Origin: Motiliproteus sp965230185
GTDB taxonomy: Bacteria > Pseudomonadota > Gammaproteobacteria > Pseudomonadales > Balneatricaceae
NCBI GenBank assembly: GCA_965230185.1
Contig: OZ245995.1
Coordinates: forward strand, 4,588,001 to 4,652,000
Length of the DNA stretch: 64,000 nt
Reading direction: 5' to 3'
Shown: positions 1 through 8,161 of the stretch, piece after piece
Numbering within the stretch: position 1 is the stretch's first letter
Layout: each line of letters opens with the position of its first letter
Notes under the pieces: generated by a model
The model's database searches: none
What the model was told of the DNA's origin: nothing
Seen by the model: the letters and a program-made list of their open reading frames with translations, nothing else
Program-made: the position numbers and the translations under genes

Positions 1-862
1 GCAGCAACAACCCGATGATATTGGACCAGGCTTTTGCCCGCTGAGTGAAATGAGCATAGAGCACATCGACACGCACGTGGCCTTCCAGTACCAGGGTATG
101 AGCACTGGCAAACAGGAACAGCGCCGCGTACCAGAAACGAACCAGATCGCCCATGAAGGCCTGTTCGTAGGAGAATACAAAGCGTGAAATGACAATCTGA
201 AACTCCGCCAGCACCACCAGCAGCGCCAGCCATGTAAAGCCCAGTGAGCGGGTAAACAGGGCGATGATGCAGGAGAGGGCAATCAGCGGATAGTGAACGT
301 TAACGCCACGGTAATGGGGACGCCCCAGCTCCTTAGTAACCTCTTCGCCGATGAGCGGCGCCAGAAACTCTTCAACCCGCAGGAAAGAGATCAGCATGTC
401 GGCCATTCCGACGATCAGCACCGTCCAGAAAGCGGCCCGGACCACATAAGCAGCAAAGGCGGACAAAAAAGCCGCATCGGCTCTCAGTCCCCGCTTCGGC
501 GTCATCATCACCATGGCGATAATCAGGGCGACAGCCCCCAGATAGCTGAACAGCTGAATCCAGCCAAGACCAATCTGATCGGCTTCAAGGGGTTTTCTCA
601 GCGGAGAAAAGCCCAGCCACTGCTGGTGAGACAGGAAATCAATGACCCCCGGCCACTTCTGCCAGAAAATCAGATAATCGTTAAACAGAAAGAGAACCGC
701 CACCGCTACCACGGAACCTGCCAGGATGCGGGAGAATTTATCGACTGGGGAATTGTGAACCACTGCCGGCGGGTTCTGACCAGGATCACCGTTCTCGGCT
801 GTGGCAGAGTCCGATGAGCCGTTTTCCGGAGAATCAGTCTTCTTATCAACTGTCTCGTTCAT
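1..862 (-). CDS. TRAP transporter small permease (DctQ), 3' end beyond window
   Basis: This is the small membrane subunit of a tripartite ATP-independent periplasmic (TRAP) transporter, which couples substrate uptake to an ion gradient together with a large permease and a binding protein. The reading frame opens at an ATG at 860-862 and runs off the window edge after 287 codons. The first ~42 residues are hydrophilic and acidic. Several hydrophobic segments follow, and near the edge comes a stretch reading EGHVRVDVLYAHF, typical of the DctQ core. DctQ proteins are usually about 160-200 residues, so the core here is preceded by an unusually long N-terminal membrane extension. The binding-protein gene lies 165 bp upstream on the same strand. 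The large permease DctM is expected just outside the window. The family is clear; the substrate is not. Confidence 0.85.
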   Translation of the reverse strand, partial: MNETVDKKTDSPENGSSDSATAENGDPGQNPPAVVHNSPVDKFSRILAGSVVAVAVLFLFNDYLIFWQKWPGVIDFLSHQQWLGFSPLRKPLEADQIGLGWIQLFSYLGAVALIIAMVMMTPKRGLRADAAFLSAFAAYVVRAAFWTVLIVGMADMLISFLRVEEFLAPLIGEEVTKELGRPHYRGVNVHYPLIALSCIIALFTRSLGFTWLALLVVLAEFQIVISRFVFSYEQAFMGDLVRFWYAALFLFASAHTLVLEGHVRVDVLYAHFTQRAKAWSNIIGLLL

Positions 863-1027
863 TGCTTACCACCTGCACAATCAAAGGATTACTGAAAGTA
901 TTGTGGTGTTTTCAGCGGCCCGCAACTACAGACTGACGCCGGCCGGTAAGGCCGGAGACGGTCTGCTGTCAGATGCGGAACCGGCATGCAGAGCCGAGGC
1001 CCCGCATGACCACAGGCTCTCTTTGAT

Positions 1028-2122
1028 TTACAGGTCGAGTACGCGGTTACGCTGTTCTACGTAGGCCTGATCGGAGATCTTCGCCCAGGCACCGACTTCA
1101 CTACGTGATTTCTCGAAGCTGTCATGGATGCGGGCAGCCAGATCGCTGTGCTGACGGGTTTCATCAAACACCTCTTCAGCAGCTTCCCCGAAGGCATCGT
1201 ATACATCGTCGTTGAAGCGACGCAGCTTAACGCCCTGCTCATTCAGCAGCTTAGCCAGCGCTGCACCGTTCTTGGCGTTGTATTCCGCCATCATCACATC
1301 ATTTTCCATGGATGCTGCGGCATTGATCATGATCTGATCCGATTTGGACAGACCATCCCACCAGTCCTTGTTCATGCCGATGGCCAGCATCGCACCCGGC
1401 TCGTGCATACCCGGATAGTAGTAGTATTTGGCGGCTTCATAGAACTTCATGAAGCTGTCGTTCCAGGGACCAACCCATTCGGTTGCATCGATCGCTCCGG
1501 ACACCAGGTTTTCATAGATCTGGCTGCCCGGCAAAGAAACCGGTGAAGCGCCCAGCTTGGCCATAACGTCGCCACCCAGGCCCGGAATACGCATTTTCAG
1601 ACCTTTGAGATCATCTACTGAGTTGATCTCCTTACGGAACCAGCCGCCCATCTGGACGCCGGTATTACCACACATTAGCCCTTTCAGGCCGAATTCGGCA
1701 GCCAGCTCGTCCCACAATTCCTGACCACCACCAAAGCGGATCCAGGCATTCATCTCAGTATAAGTAAGGCCAAAAGGAACGGCGGTGAAGTAAGCAAATC
1801 CGGGGTGCTTACCTTTCCAGTAGTACTCGGCGCCGTGATAAATCTGGGCATTACCGGAGGCCACTTCGTCAAAAGAATCGAACGGCTTAACGCGCTCACC
1901 GCCCGCATAGTAGTTAACCTGGATACGACCGTCGCTCATATCGGACAGACGCTTGGCGAATCGCTGGGCTCCGGTACCCAGCCCGGGGAAATCCCTCGGC
2001 CAGGTGGAAACCATGTTTATTTCCATACGTTCTTTAGCAATCGCCGGGGCCGACAGGGTGCCAGCGGCTGCCACACCACCCAGACCAGCAAGACCGGTTT
2101 TCAAAAGATCACGTCTTTTCAT
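1028..2122 (-). CDS. TRAP transporter substrate-binding protein (DctP family)
   Basis: This is the periplasmic solute receptor of the TRAP transporter whose small permease lies downstream. I take the ATG at 2122 as the start, because AAGGAG sits 8 bases ahead of it; an in-frame GTG at 2140 overlaps that Shine-Dalgarno sequence. That gives 364 residues, normal for the family. The N-terminus begins MKRRDLLKTG, then a hydrophobic stretch ends in SAPAIA, which looks like a twin-arginine (Tat) signal peptide. The mature part resembles the FcbT1/TakP type of DctP protein, known for alpha-keto acid, mannitol or chloroaromatic ligands, including the conserved region around VSLPGSQIYENLVSGAIDA. A lone Arg in MRIPG probably binds a carboxylate, as in other DctP proteins. 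The ligand cannot be read from the sequence. Confidence 0.9.
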   Translation of the reverse strand: MKRRDLLKTGLAGLGGVAAAGTLSAPAIAKERMEINMVSTWPRDFPGLGTGAQRFAKRLSDMSDGRIQVNYYAGGERVKPFDSFDEVASGNAQIYHGAEYYWKGKHPGFAYFTAVPFGLTYTEMNAWIRFGGGQELWDELAAEFGLKGLMCGNTGVQMGGWFRKEINSVDDLKGLKMRIPGLGGDVMAKLGASPVSLPGSQIYENLVSGAIDATEWVGPWNDSFMKFYEAAKYYYYPGMHEPGAMLAIGMNKDWWDGLSKSDQIMINAAASMENDVMMAEYNAKNGAALAKLLNEQGVKLRRFNDDVYDAFGEAAEEVFDETRQHSDLAARIHDSFEKSRSEVGAWAKISDQAYVEQRNRVLDL

Positions 2123-2466
2123 GAAGTCTTTCTCCTTCACTATTATTTTTAATTATGGAGCGCCAAAGACTCGCCTCCGGGTATTCAAAACTGAAGACAC
2201 ATCGAGTCTACTGCGATTTATTAACCAGAATCCACCGCAAATGCAATCAAATTCAAACATTTAACCCGGCGTCAAGCTGAATACCCGGAACTCGGACATA
2301 AGCAGTACATCTGTTATTACTAAAACATCAAAGTGGTTTATGCTGGTGGCCAGTCTGGCCGGTAGTCACTCCGATATTCCGGATACCGCCGGTATCGCAG
2401 TCCGTTTTTTAACAGTTTGCGATACCGTTAATCTATACGTACTACTACGGAAATTGTCCGAACGTT
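2123..2466. other. Intergenic region between dctP and rsmE (344 bp)
   Basis: This divergent spacer has no convincing reading frame. It must carry promoters for the TRAP operon (leftward) and for rsmE (rightward), but I cannot assign -35/-10 pairs with confidence. A short palindrome, GATACC-GCC-GGTATC, lies at 2382-2396 about 70 bp before rsmE and could be a regulator site. The left part is AT-rich. Confidence 0.5.
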
Positions 2467-3174
2467 ATGAATCTGGTCCTGCTCAGAGCCGAAGATTTCA
2501 GCTCCCCACAGCGCGCTGTACTCAGCGGCAGACGCTTTAAACACTGCATGGAAGTCCATCAGGCCGCCATTGGCGATCGGCTTCGAGTTGGCCTTCTTGA
2601 CGGCATGATCGGCAGCGGACAGGTTATTTCGCTGACCGACAACCGCCTTGAGCTGGATGTCAGCCTGACGCAGCAACCACCGACGAAACTCCCGCTTACT
2701 CTGCTGATGGCATTACCCAGACCGAAGATGCTGAAACGGATTTTTCAGACCTGCGCCACTATGGGCGTGGCAGAACTGTTTCTGATCAACTCCTACCGGG
2801 TTGAAAAGAGCTACTGGCAAACCCCCTTTCTGCGGCCCGAAAAGATCAGCGAGCATCTGTGTCTCGGCCTCGAACAGGGCATCGATACCCGACTGCCTGT
2901 TGTTCACCTGAGAAAACGTTTCAAACCTTTCGTGGAGGATGAGTTGCCGGCCATTTGCGAAGGCCGACGCAGACTGGTCGCTCACCCTTACAACGCCATC
3001 CCCTGCCCCGGCACCGATGCCCGGCCGACGGTGCTGGCCATCGGCCCTGAAGGCGGCTTTATTCAGTATGAGATTGATAAGCTGGCCGAAACCGGATTTT
3101 CAACGGTTGAGCTGGGCCCCAGAATTCTGCGGGTTGAAACGGCGCTGCCGGTGCTGCTGGCCAGGCTGTTCTGA
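2467..3174 (+). CDS. rsmE: 16S rRNA m3U1498 methyltransferase RsmE
   Basis: The protein methylates N3 of uridine 1498 in 16S rRNA using S-adenosylmethionine. At 235 residues it has the usual RsmE length. The N-terminal ~70 residues match the PUA-like RNA-binding part, and the rest is a SPOUT methyltransferase domain. The knot motifs are clear: IGPEGG at 192-197 and LGPRILRVETA at 216-226. The ATG at 2467 starts directly on the family's typical MNLVLL-type N-terminus. It stands alone, divergent from the TRAP genes and about 200 bp ahead of the iron-transport gene, so it is probably its own transcription unit. Confidence 0.95.
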   Translation: MNLVLLRAEDFSSPQRAVLSGRRFKHCMEVHQAAIGDRLRVGLLDGMIGSGQVISLTDNRLELDVSLTQQPPTKLPLTLLMALPRPKMLKRIFQTCATMGVAELFLINSYRVEKSYWQTPFLRPEKISEHLCLGLEQGIDTRLPVVHLRKRFKPFVEDELPAICEGRRRLVAHPYNAIPCPGTDARPTVLAIGPEGGFIQYEIDKLAETGFSTVELGPRILRVETALPVLLARLF

Positions 3175-3298
3175 GGGCCGGACGACGAACACCAATCTGT
3201 ATGGAAGATTGCCCGTCTGACGCCTGACCGTCATGACAGGATTGTGGCCACTCTTGTTCAGGAAATTAACGGGGATCAAATTAAGCCTGCAAATACTG

Positions 3299-3340
3299 TT
3301 GACATTAACTGTAATTCGAACAAGAATCCTTCTCATTACC
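3299..3340 (+). promoter_or_regulatory. Predicted fbpA promoter overlapped by a Fur-like box
   Basis: A perfect -35 hexamer TTGACA (3299-3304) is followed after 17 bp by AAGAAT (3322-3327), a plausible -10. The 19-bp stretch 3322-3340, AAGAATCCTTCTCATTACC, matches 12 of 19 positions of the classical Fur consensus GATAATGATAATCATTATC, with the right half (TCATTACC) almost exact. Overlap with the -10 suits iron-dependent repression of the importer. The match is partial, so this is inference supported by the gene's function. Confidence 0.5.
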
Positions 3341-3371
3341 GTTTAGATCATCATTGTGAGGTTTACTACCC

Positions 3372-4418
3372 ATGCTGTCCTTCAAAGGAATCAAGCGTCT
3401 TTCCGTTCTTTCTCTGCTGCCGCTGGCGGCGACCTTTAACCCCTCAATCGCGAGCGCTGCTGAAGAAGTAAACATTTACTCGGCTCGCCAGGCGTTTCTG
3501 ATTAAGCCGATGCTGCAGGCATTTACCAGCGAAACCGGCATCAAGACCAATGTTGTCTTCGCCAAGAAGGGCCTGATCGAACGTATTGAGAACGAAGGCC
3601 AGAACACTAACGCCGACCTGTTTATCACTCCCGATATCGGCCCTCTGTACGACATCATTAACAAAGGCCTGACTCAGGCCGTCGACAGCGACGTACTGGA
3701 AAAGAACATCCCTGCTGAATTCCGTGACCCGAAAGATCACTGGTTTGGCCTGACCACCCGTTCACGCATCATCTACACATCCAAAGACCGGGTTAAAAAC
3801 GGCGACATCAAGAGCTACGAAGACCTGGCCGATCCCAAGTGGAAGGGTAAGATCTGTACCCGCAGCGGCAAGCACACCTACAACCTGTCTCTGATCGCCA
3901 GCATGATCGCCACTCACGGTGAAGCGGAAACTGAAAAGTGGCTGGAAGGTGTTAAAGCCAACCTGGCCCGCAAGCCACAGGGTAATGACCGCGCTCAGGT
4001 CAAAGCCGTGAAGGAAGGCGTCTGCGATGTCGCTCTCGGCAACACCTACTACTTCGGTAAGATGATCACCAACGACAAGAAGCCGGAGCAGATCGGCTGG
4101 GCCAAGTCCGTCAACCTGCTGTTCCCCAACCAGGATGATCGCGGCGCCCACATGAATGTCAGCGGTATCGTTCTGACCAAAAATGCCAAGAACCGCGACA
4201 ACGCCGTTAAGCTGATGGAATTCCTGAGTGAAGCGATGGCCCAGTACATGTACGCCCAGGAGAACTTCGAGTTCCCGGTTCGCCCCGGCACACCGAAGTC
4301 ATCACTGATCGACAAGTACATGGGTGATTTCAAAGCGGACACCCTGAGCCTGGCGACCATCGCAGCCAACCGCTCCAAAGCCTCCAAACTGGTTGATAAA
4401 GTCGGCTTCGATAACTGA
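3372..4418 (+). CDS. fbpA: Ferric-iron ABC transporter, periplasmic binding protein
   Basis: This periplasmic Fe(3+)-binding protein delivers iron to the FbpB permease. The 348-residue sequence starts with a Sec signal peptide ending in ASA around residue 29, followed by the mature start AEEVNIYSARQ, typical of the FbpA/FutA/HitA group. The adjacent Tyr226-Tyr227 in GNTYYFGKM correspond to the paired iron-ligand tyrosines of this family. The domain is a complete periplasmic-binding-protein fold without truncation. The permease gene follows after 128 bp that contain two hairpins, which would keep permease levels below those of the binding protein. A Fur-like box covers the promoter, consistent with iron control. 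A different metal cannot be excluded, but the tyrosine pair makes Fe(3+) most likely. Confidence 0.92.
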   Translation: MLSFKGIKRLSVLSLLPLAATFNPSIASAAEEVNIYSARQAFLIKPMLQAFTSETGIKTNVVFAKKGLIERIENEGQNTNADLFITPDIGPLYDIINKGLTQAVDSDVLEKNIPAEFRDPKDHWFGLTTRSRIIYTSKDRVKNGDIKSYEDLADPKWKGKICTRSGKHTYNLSLIASMIATHGEAETEKWLEGVKANLARKPQGNDRAQVKAVKEGVCDVALGNTYYFGKMITNDKKPEQIGWAKSVNLLFPNQDDRGAHMNVSGIVLTKNAKNRDNAVKLMEFLSEAMAQYMYAQENFEFPVRPGTPKSSLIDKYMGDFKADTLSLATIAANRSKASKLVDKVGFDN

Positions 4419-4440
4419 TAATAGCGCTCATGCACGTACA

Positions 4441-4514
4441 GCCTCCGACGCCCACGGGCCGATTCGGAGGCTTCCTTTAACAACGGTAGTCGCAGGACTG
4501 CCGTTGTTTGTTTA
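4441..4514 (+). terminator. Tandem hairpins between fbpA and fbpB (partial terminator)
   Basis: The first hairpin spans 4441-4471, with GCCTCCGA pairing to TCGGAGGC. The second spans 4480-4507, where ACAACGGTAGTC pairs with GACTGCCGTTGT through one G-T wobble across a GCAG loop, and is followed by TTGTTT. The second looks like a weak intrinsic terminator. Such elements after binding-protein genes often stop most but not all transcription, so fbpB would be made in lower amounts than fbpA. Confidence 0.6.
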
Positions 4515-4546
4515 AGGTGAGTCTTTCTTAAGGTAGCCCCTTACGC

Positions 4547-6241
4547 ATGAGCAGTCATTCAGATCAGGTTTCTGAACAGCCCACAACATCCGCCAACCTG
4601 AAAGCCACGGGATTTCATCGCCGCTGGTTTTTCAGCGCCGTGGCCGTGGCCATACTGGTCGCTCTGCCAGTAATTTCCGTCTTTTATCTCGCCCTGTTTC
4701 CCAGCGAAAACATCTGGTCTCATCTGGCCGAAACAGTACTGCCCACCTACATAACAACCACCCTCATTCTGATGATCGGCGTCGGCGGCCTGTCCATCGT
4801 CATCGGCGTCACCAGCGCCTGGCTGGTGACCATGTGCCGATTCCCCGGCCGTCGCTTCTTCGAATGGTCACTGCTACTACCCTTTGCAGTTCCCGCCTAT
4901 GTCATCGCCTATGTGTATACCGATCTGCTGGAGTATGCCGGACCGGTTCAGCGAACCCTTCGCCATCTGTTCGGCTGGAACAGTTATCAGGATTACTGGT
5001 TCCCGGACATTCGCACCACCGCTGGTGCGGTTCTGATGCTGGCACTGGTTCTCTACCCCTACATCTATATGCTGGCCAGAGCCTCGTTTCTGGAGCATTC
5101 CGCTAATATCCAGGCAGCCAGCCGCACCCTCGGCTGCACTCCCCTGCAGAGTTTTCTGAGAGTATCCCTGCCCATGGCCCGCCCGGGTATCGCCGTCGGA
5201 CTGTCGCTGGTTTCCATGGAAACCATCAACGATTTCGGCACGGTCGATTATTTTGCGGTTAAGAGTCTCAGCGCCGGTATTTACGATACCTGGCTGAATA
5301 TGAGCAACCTTGGTGGCGCCGCTCAGATCGCCAGCATGATGCTGATCTTTGTCGTGGTACTGATTACCCTGGAGCGAATTGGCAGAGCCCGGCAGAAGCA
5401 GTTCAACAGCAGCGACCGCTATCGGGAGCTGGACAGCTACCAGCTGCAGGGCTGGAGAGCCGCCGGCGCCAGCCTGTTCTGTCTGCTGCCTTTTCTGGCA
5501 GGCTTTGCCGTCCCCTTCGCACTGCTCGGTCTTTATGCATGGGAGAACTTTGAAGCCTCCTGGAGCGAGGAGTTTGTCACCATTGCCGGCAACAGCTTTC
5601 TGCTTTCCGCCGGCGCCGCCCTGGTCGCCTGCCTGGTCGGACTGATGCTGGCCTACAGCAAGCGTCTCAGTCCCGGCCGAGGTCTGGACAGCGCGGTACG
5701 TGTCGCCAACCTGGGTTACGCCATGCCCGGAGCGGTACTGGCTATCGGCGTAATTATCCCTTTTGCCACTTTCGACAACAGCCTCGATGCCTTTATGAGA
5801 CAGCAATTCGGCATATCCACCGGCCTGCTACTCAGCGGCACCGTCGTCGCCGTGATGTTCGCCTATGTCGTACGCTTTCTGGCCGTCGCTTTTGGCTCTA
5901 TCGAATCCAGTCTCGGCAAGATCACCCCAACCATGGATATGGCATCCCGTTCGCTGGGCCACAATACACTGCAGACACTCTGGAAGGTACATCTGCCACT
6001 GATTCGGGGCGGTATTCTCACCGGCGGACTGGTGGTGTTTGTGGACTGCATGAAAGAGCTGCCGGCGACACTGATCTTAAGGCCGTTCAATTTCGACACT
6101 CTGGCAACCTATGTCTACCAGTACGCGTCGGATGAAATGCTGGAAGAATCGGCACTGGGGGCGCTGCTTATTGTACTGGTGGGATTGCTGCCGGTGATTC
6201 TGCTCAGCCGCTCAATCGCCTCATCCCGCAAAGCAGGCTGA
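4547..6241 (+). CDS. fbpB: Ferric-iron ABC transporter permease
   Basis: This inner-membrane permease passes iron from FbpA into the cytoplasm. It has 564 residues, the length of fused two-domain FbpB proteins, with about 12 hydrophobic segments arranged as two similar halves. Each half carries an EAA-type loop that contacts the ATPase: one around residues 190-220 (AASRTLGCTPLQSFLRVSLP) and one around 475-500 (MASRSLGHNTLQTLWKVHLP). The first ~28 residues are cytoplasmic and polar. It lies downstream of fbpA behind an attenuator-like hairpin. The ATPase gene is next but in the opposite, convergent orientation, so it is transcribed separately. Confidence 0.92.
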   Translation: MSSHSDQVSEQPTTSANLKATGFHRRWFFSAVAVAILVALPVISVFYLALFPSENIWSHLAETVLPTYITTTLILMIGVGGLSIVIGVTSAWLVTMCRFPGRRFFEWSLLLPFAVPAYVIAYVYTDLLEYAGPVQRTLRHLFGWNSYQDYWFPDIRTTAGAVLMLALVLYPYIYMLARASFLEHSANIQAASRTLGCTPLQSFLRVSLPMARPGIAVGLSLVSMETINDFGTVDYFAVKSLSAGIYDTWLNMSNLGGAAQIASMMLIFVVVLITLERIGRARQKQFNSSDRYRELDSYQLQGWRAAGASLFCLLPFLAGFAVPFALLGLYAWENFEASWSEEFVTIAGNSFLLSAGAALVACLVGLMLAYSKRLSPGRGLDSAVRVANLGYAMPGAVLAIGVIIPFATFDNSLDAFMRQQFGISTGLLLSGTVVAVMFAYVVRFLAVAFGSIESSLGKITPTMDMASRSLGHNTLQTLWKVHLPLIRGGILTGGLVVFVDCMKELPATLILRPFNFDTLATYVYQYASDEMLEESALGALLIVLVGLLPVILLSRSIASSRKAG

Positions 6242-6273
6242 TCCGAAGCCGAAGAAGATTTTCGAGAGCGCTG

Positions 6274-7320
6274 TCAGGAAACCCGGAAAGCTACCAGCTT
6301 CTCGGTTTCGACTCGCAGCCCGATGGAATCACCGATCTTGTAGTCATGATCCGCCATAAAGGAGGATTCCACCAGACGGCCGGTGGGTAGCTTCAGGGTG
6401 TAGAGCGTCGTCGTCCCCAGAAACTCTTTCTTGACCACCTCGCCGTTGACGGCGCAGCCGTTGCAGCCGGGCACGATTTCGTGAGGACGAACAAACACCT
6501 CCACCTGGTCACCATCCTGCCAGCTTACGCTGGAGGCCTTCACCAGGCCGATATCGGTCTTAATCAGATCGCCACTCACGGCGCTTCCCCGCAGGAATTT
6601 TCCCTCACCGACAAAGCTGGCCACGATCGGGTTGGCGGGATGGTGATATATCTCAAAGGGCGTATCCCACTGCTGCAGACGCCCTTCGGCGATCACTCCC
6701 AGCTTATCGCTGACGGTAAAGGCCTCATCCTGATCATGGGTAACGACGATGGCCGAGATTTTCTCCTCTTTGAGAATATCACGCACCTCAACAGACAGCT
6801 GACGACGCAGCTCGGTATCAAGATTGGAGAACGGCTCGTCCATCAGCAGCAACCGGGGTTTCGGTGCCAGCGCCCGGGCCAGCGCAACTCGCTGCTGCTG
6901 ACCACCGGAAAGTTCGTGGGGATACCGGTCCGCCATCCCGGTCAGCTCCACCAGCTCCAGCAGGTGATCCACCACTCTTCGCTTCTCCTGAGCGGAGCAG
7001 TTCTGCAGCCCGAAAGTAATGTTTTTGCGAACACTGAGATGAGGAAAAAGGGCGTAGTCCTGGAAGACCATACCAATATTGCGCTGCTCGGGGGGCACCC
7101 CCTTGCCGGGACTGGCAATGACCCGACCATCCAGGGAGATACTACCGCCGTAAACCGGATTGAAGCCGGCAATAGCCCGCAGCACCGTGGTCTTACCACA
7201 ACCACTGGGTCCCAGCAGACAGGTGATTTCTCCGGGCTCAACATTAAAAGACAGCTGTTCAACAATTGTCTCGGCCTGATAGCGGCACTCAATACCGTTA
7301 ACGCTGAGCAGTCCTTCCAT
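6274..7320 (-). CDS. fbpC: Ferric-iron ABC transporter ATP-binding protein
   Basis: This is the cytoplasmic ATPase that powers the Fbp importer. I start it at the ATG at 7320 (348 residues), because AGGTG lies 8 bases upstream and the family starts here. A GTG at 7362 would add 14 residues without a ribosome site. Motifs are intact: Walker A GPSGCGKTT (37-45), signature LSGGQ (137-141), Walker B LLLMDEP (157-163) and the switch His195. The C-terminal ~110 residues form a TOBE-like domain, as in FbpC and PotA. It converges on fbpB, with 32 bp between the stop codons. A Fur-like palindrome lies upstream, so iron probably controls it together with fbpA. Confidence 0.93.
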   Translation of the reverse strand: MEGLLSVNGIECRYQAETIVEQLSFNVEPGEITCLLGPSGCGKTTVLRAIAGFNPVYGGSISLDGRVIASPGKGVPPEQRNIGMVFQDYALFPHLSVRKNITFGLQNCSAQEKRRVVDHLLELVELTGMADRYPHELSGGQQQRVALARALAPKPRLLLMDEPFSNLDTELRRQLSVEVRDILKEEKISAIVVTHDQDEAFTVSDKLGVIAEGRLQQWDTPFEIYHHPANPIVASFVGEGKFLRGSAVSGDLIKTDIGLVKASSVSWQDGDQVEVFVRPHEIVPGCNGCAVNGEVVKKEFLGTTTLYTLKLPTGRLVESSFMADHDYKIGDSIGLRVETEKLVAFRVS

Positions 7321-7373
7321 AAAATCAACACCTGCCGGAAACCGGATAACCCTGGAAATCACATTGACTTAGA

Positions 7374-7401
7374 ATAATAAATAGAAATCATTCTTATTAC
7401 C
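7374..7401 (-). promoter_or_regulatory. Fur-like palindrome upstream of fbpC
   Basis: Read on the minus strand this AT-rich stretch contains AATAAGAAT-G-ATTTCTATT, an imperfect 9-1-9 palindrome with about 11 of 19 matches to the Fur consensus. It lies some 60 bp upstream of the chosen fbpC start, where a promoter would be expected. The same function appears at fbpA, which raises its plausibility. The match is too weak to be certain. Confidence 0.4.
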
Positions 7402-7445
7402 AATATTTTTCATTCCACTTTCTCCGGATTGCAACTGAAACTGCC

Positions 7446-7991
7446 TCAGGTCAATTCAGCCAGCAGCAACCGAAATCTCGACCAGTCGAAGGCCGGACCG
7501 GGATCGGTTTTCCGCCCCGGCGCAACATCGCTGTGGCCGACGATATTGTCCACCGTGATATTCGGATAGCGCAGCATCAGCTCGGCACAGACTGAAGCCA
7601 GTTTTCGGTACTGGCCGTCGGTAAAGGGAATATCGTCGGTGCCTTCCAACTCGATACCGATCGAAAAATCGTTGCAACCCTGCCGTCCGCAGTGACTGGA
7701 ATCTCCGGCATGCCAGGCGCGCCGATCAAAGTCGACAAACTGAATTACCTTTCCACTGCGGTCAATCAACAGGTGCGCCGACACCTGCAGATCTCTGATT
7801 TCCTGGAAATAGGGATCGGCATCAACATCCAGCCGGTTTTGGAAGAACTGTCGGATATAGGGGGTACCGAACCGGCCTGGCGGCAGGCTGATATTATGTA
7901 GCACCAGCAGATCGACAGGCTGGCCCTCTGGGCGCTCATTCTGATTGGGCGATGCGCAGTACTCAGCATCTGCTAAACGATGTGCTCTCAA
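7446..7991 (-). CDS. ampD: 1,6-anhydro-N-acetylmuramyl-L-alanine amidase AmpD
   Basis: AmpD is the cytoplasmic zinc amidase that cleaves the peptide from anhydro-muropeptides during cell-wall recycling, and so keeps inducers of AmpC beta-lactamase low. The 181-residue protein has the zinc ligands His32 (VLHNISLPPG), His153 and Asp163 (VGHSDVAPGRKTDPG), with Glu115 and Lys161 in the catalytic positions. The start is unusual: no ATG or GTG fits the family N-terminus, and the codon at 7989-7991 is TTG with AGGA about 10 bases upstream. The neighbouring nadC gene is divergent, as in Pseudomonas, where ampD lies near nadC and pilA. Function is secure; the exact start is less so. Confidence 0.92.
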   Translation of the reverse strand: MRAHRLADAEYCASPNQNERPEGQPVDLLVLHNISLPPGRFGTPYIRQFFQNRLDVDADPYFQEIRDLQVSAHLLIDRSGKVIQFVDFDRRAWHAGDSSHCGRQGCNDFSIGIELEGTDDIPFTDGQYRKLASVCAELMLRYPNITVDNIVGHSDVAPGRKTDPGPAFDWSRFRLLLAELT

Positions 7992-8161
7992 GTTCCGATA
8001 ATCCTGTTACAGACTCTGGGTTGTAAGAAGGAGAGAGTATACTGCAGCAGCCTTCTGAACAGGCCACCGGTTTCATTGTAAACAGTACGGATGCTTCGCC
8101 GATGGAGCCCCAGACTGAATCTGCTACAATGCACGCCGTCCACCCCAGTCGAGATTGATAT

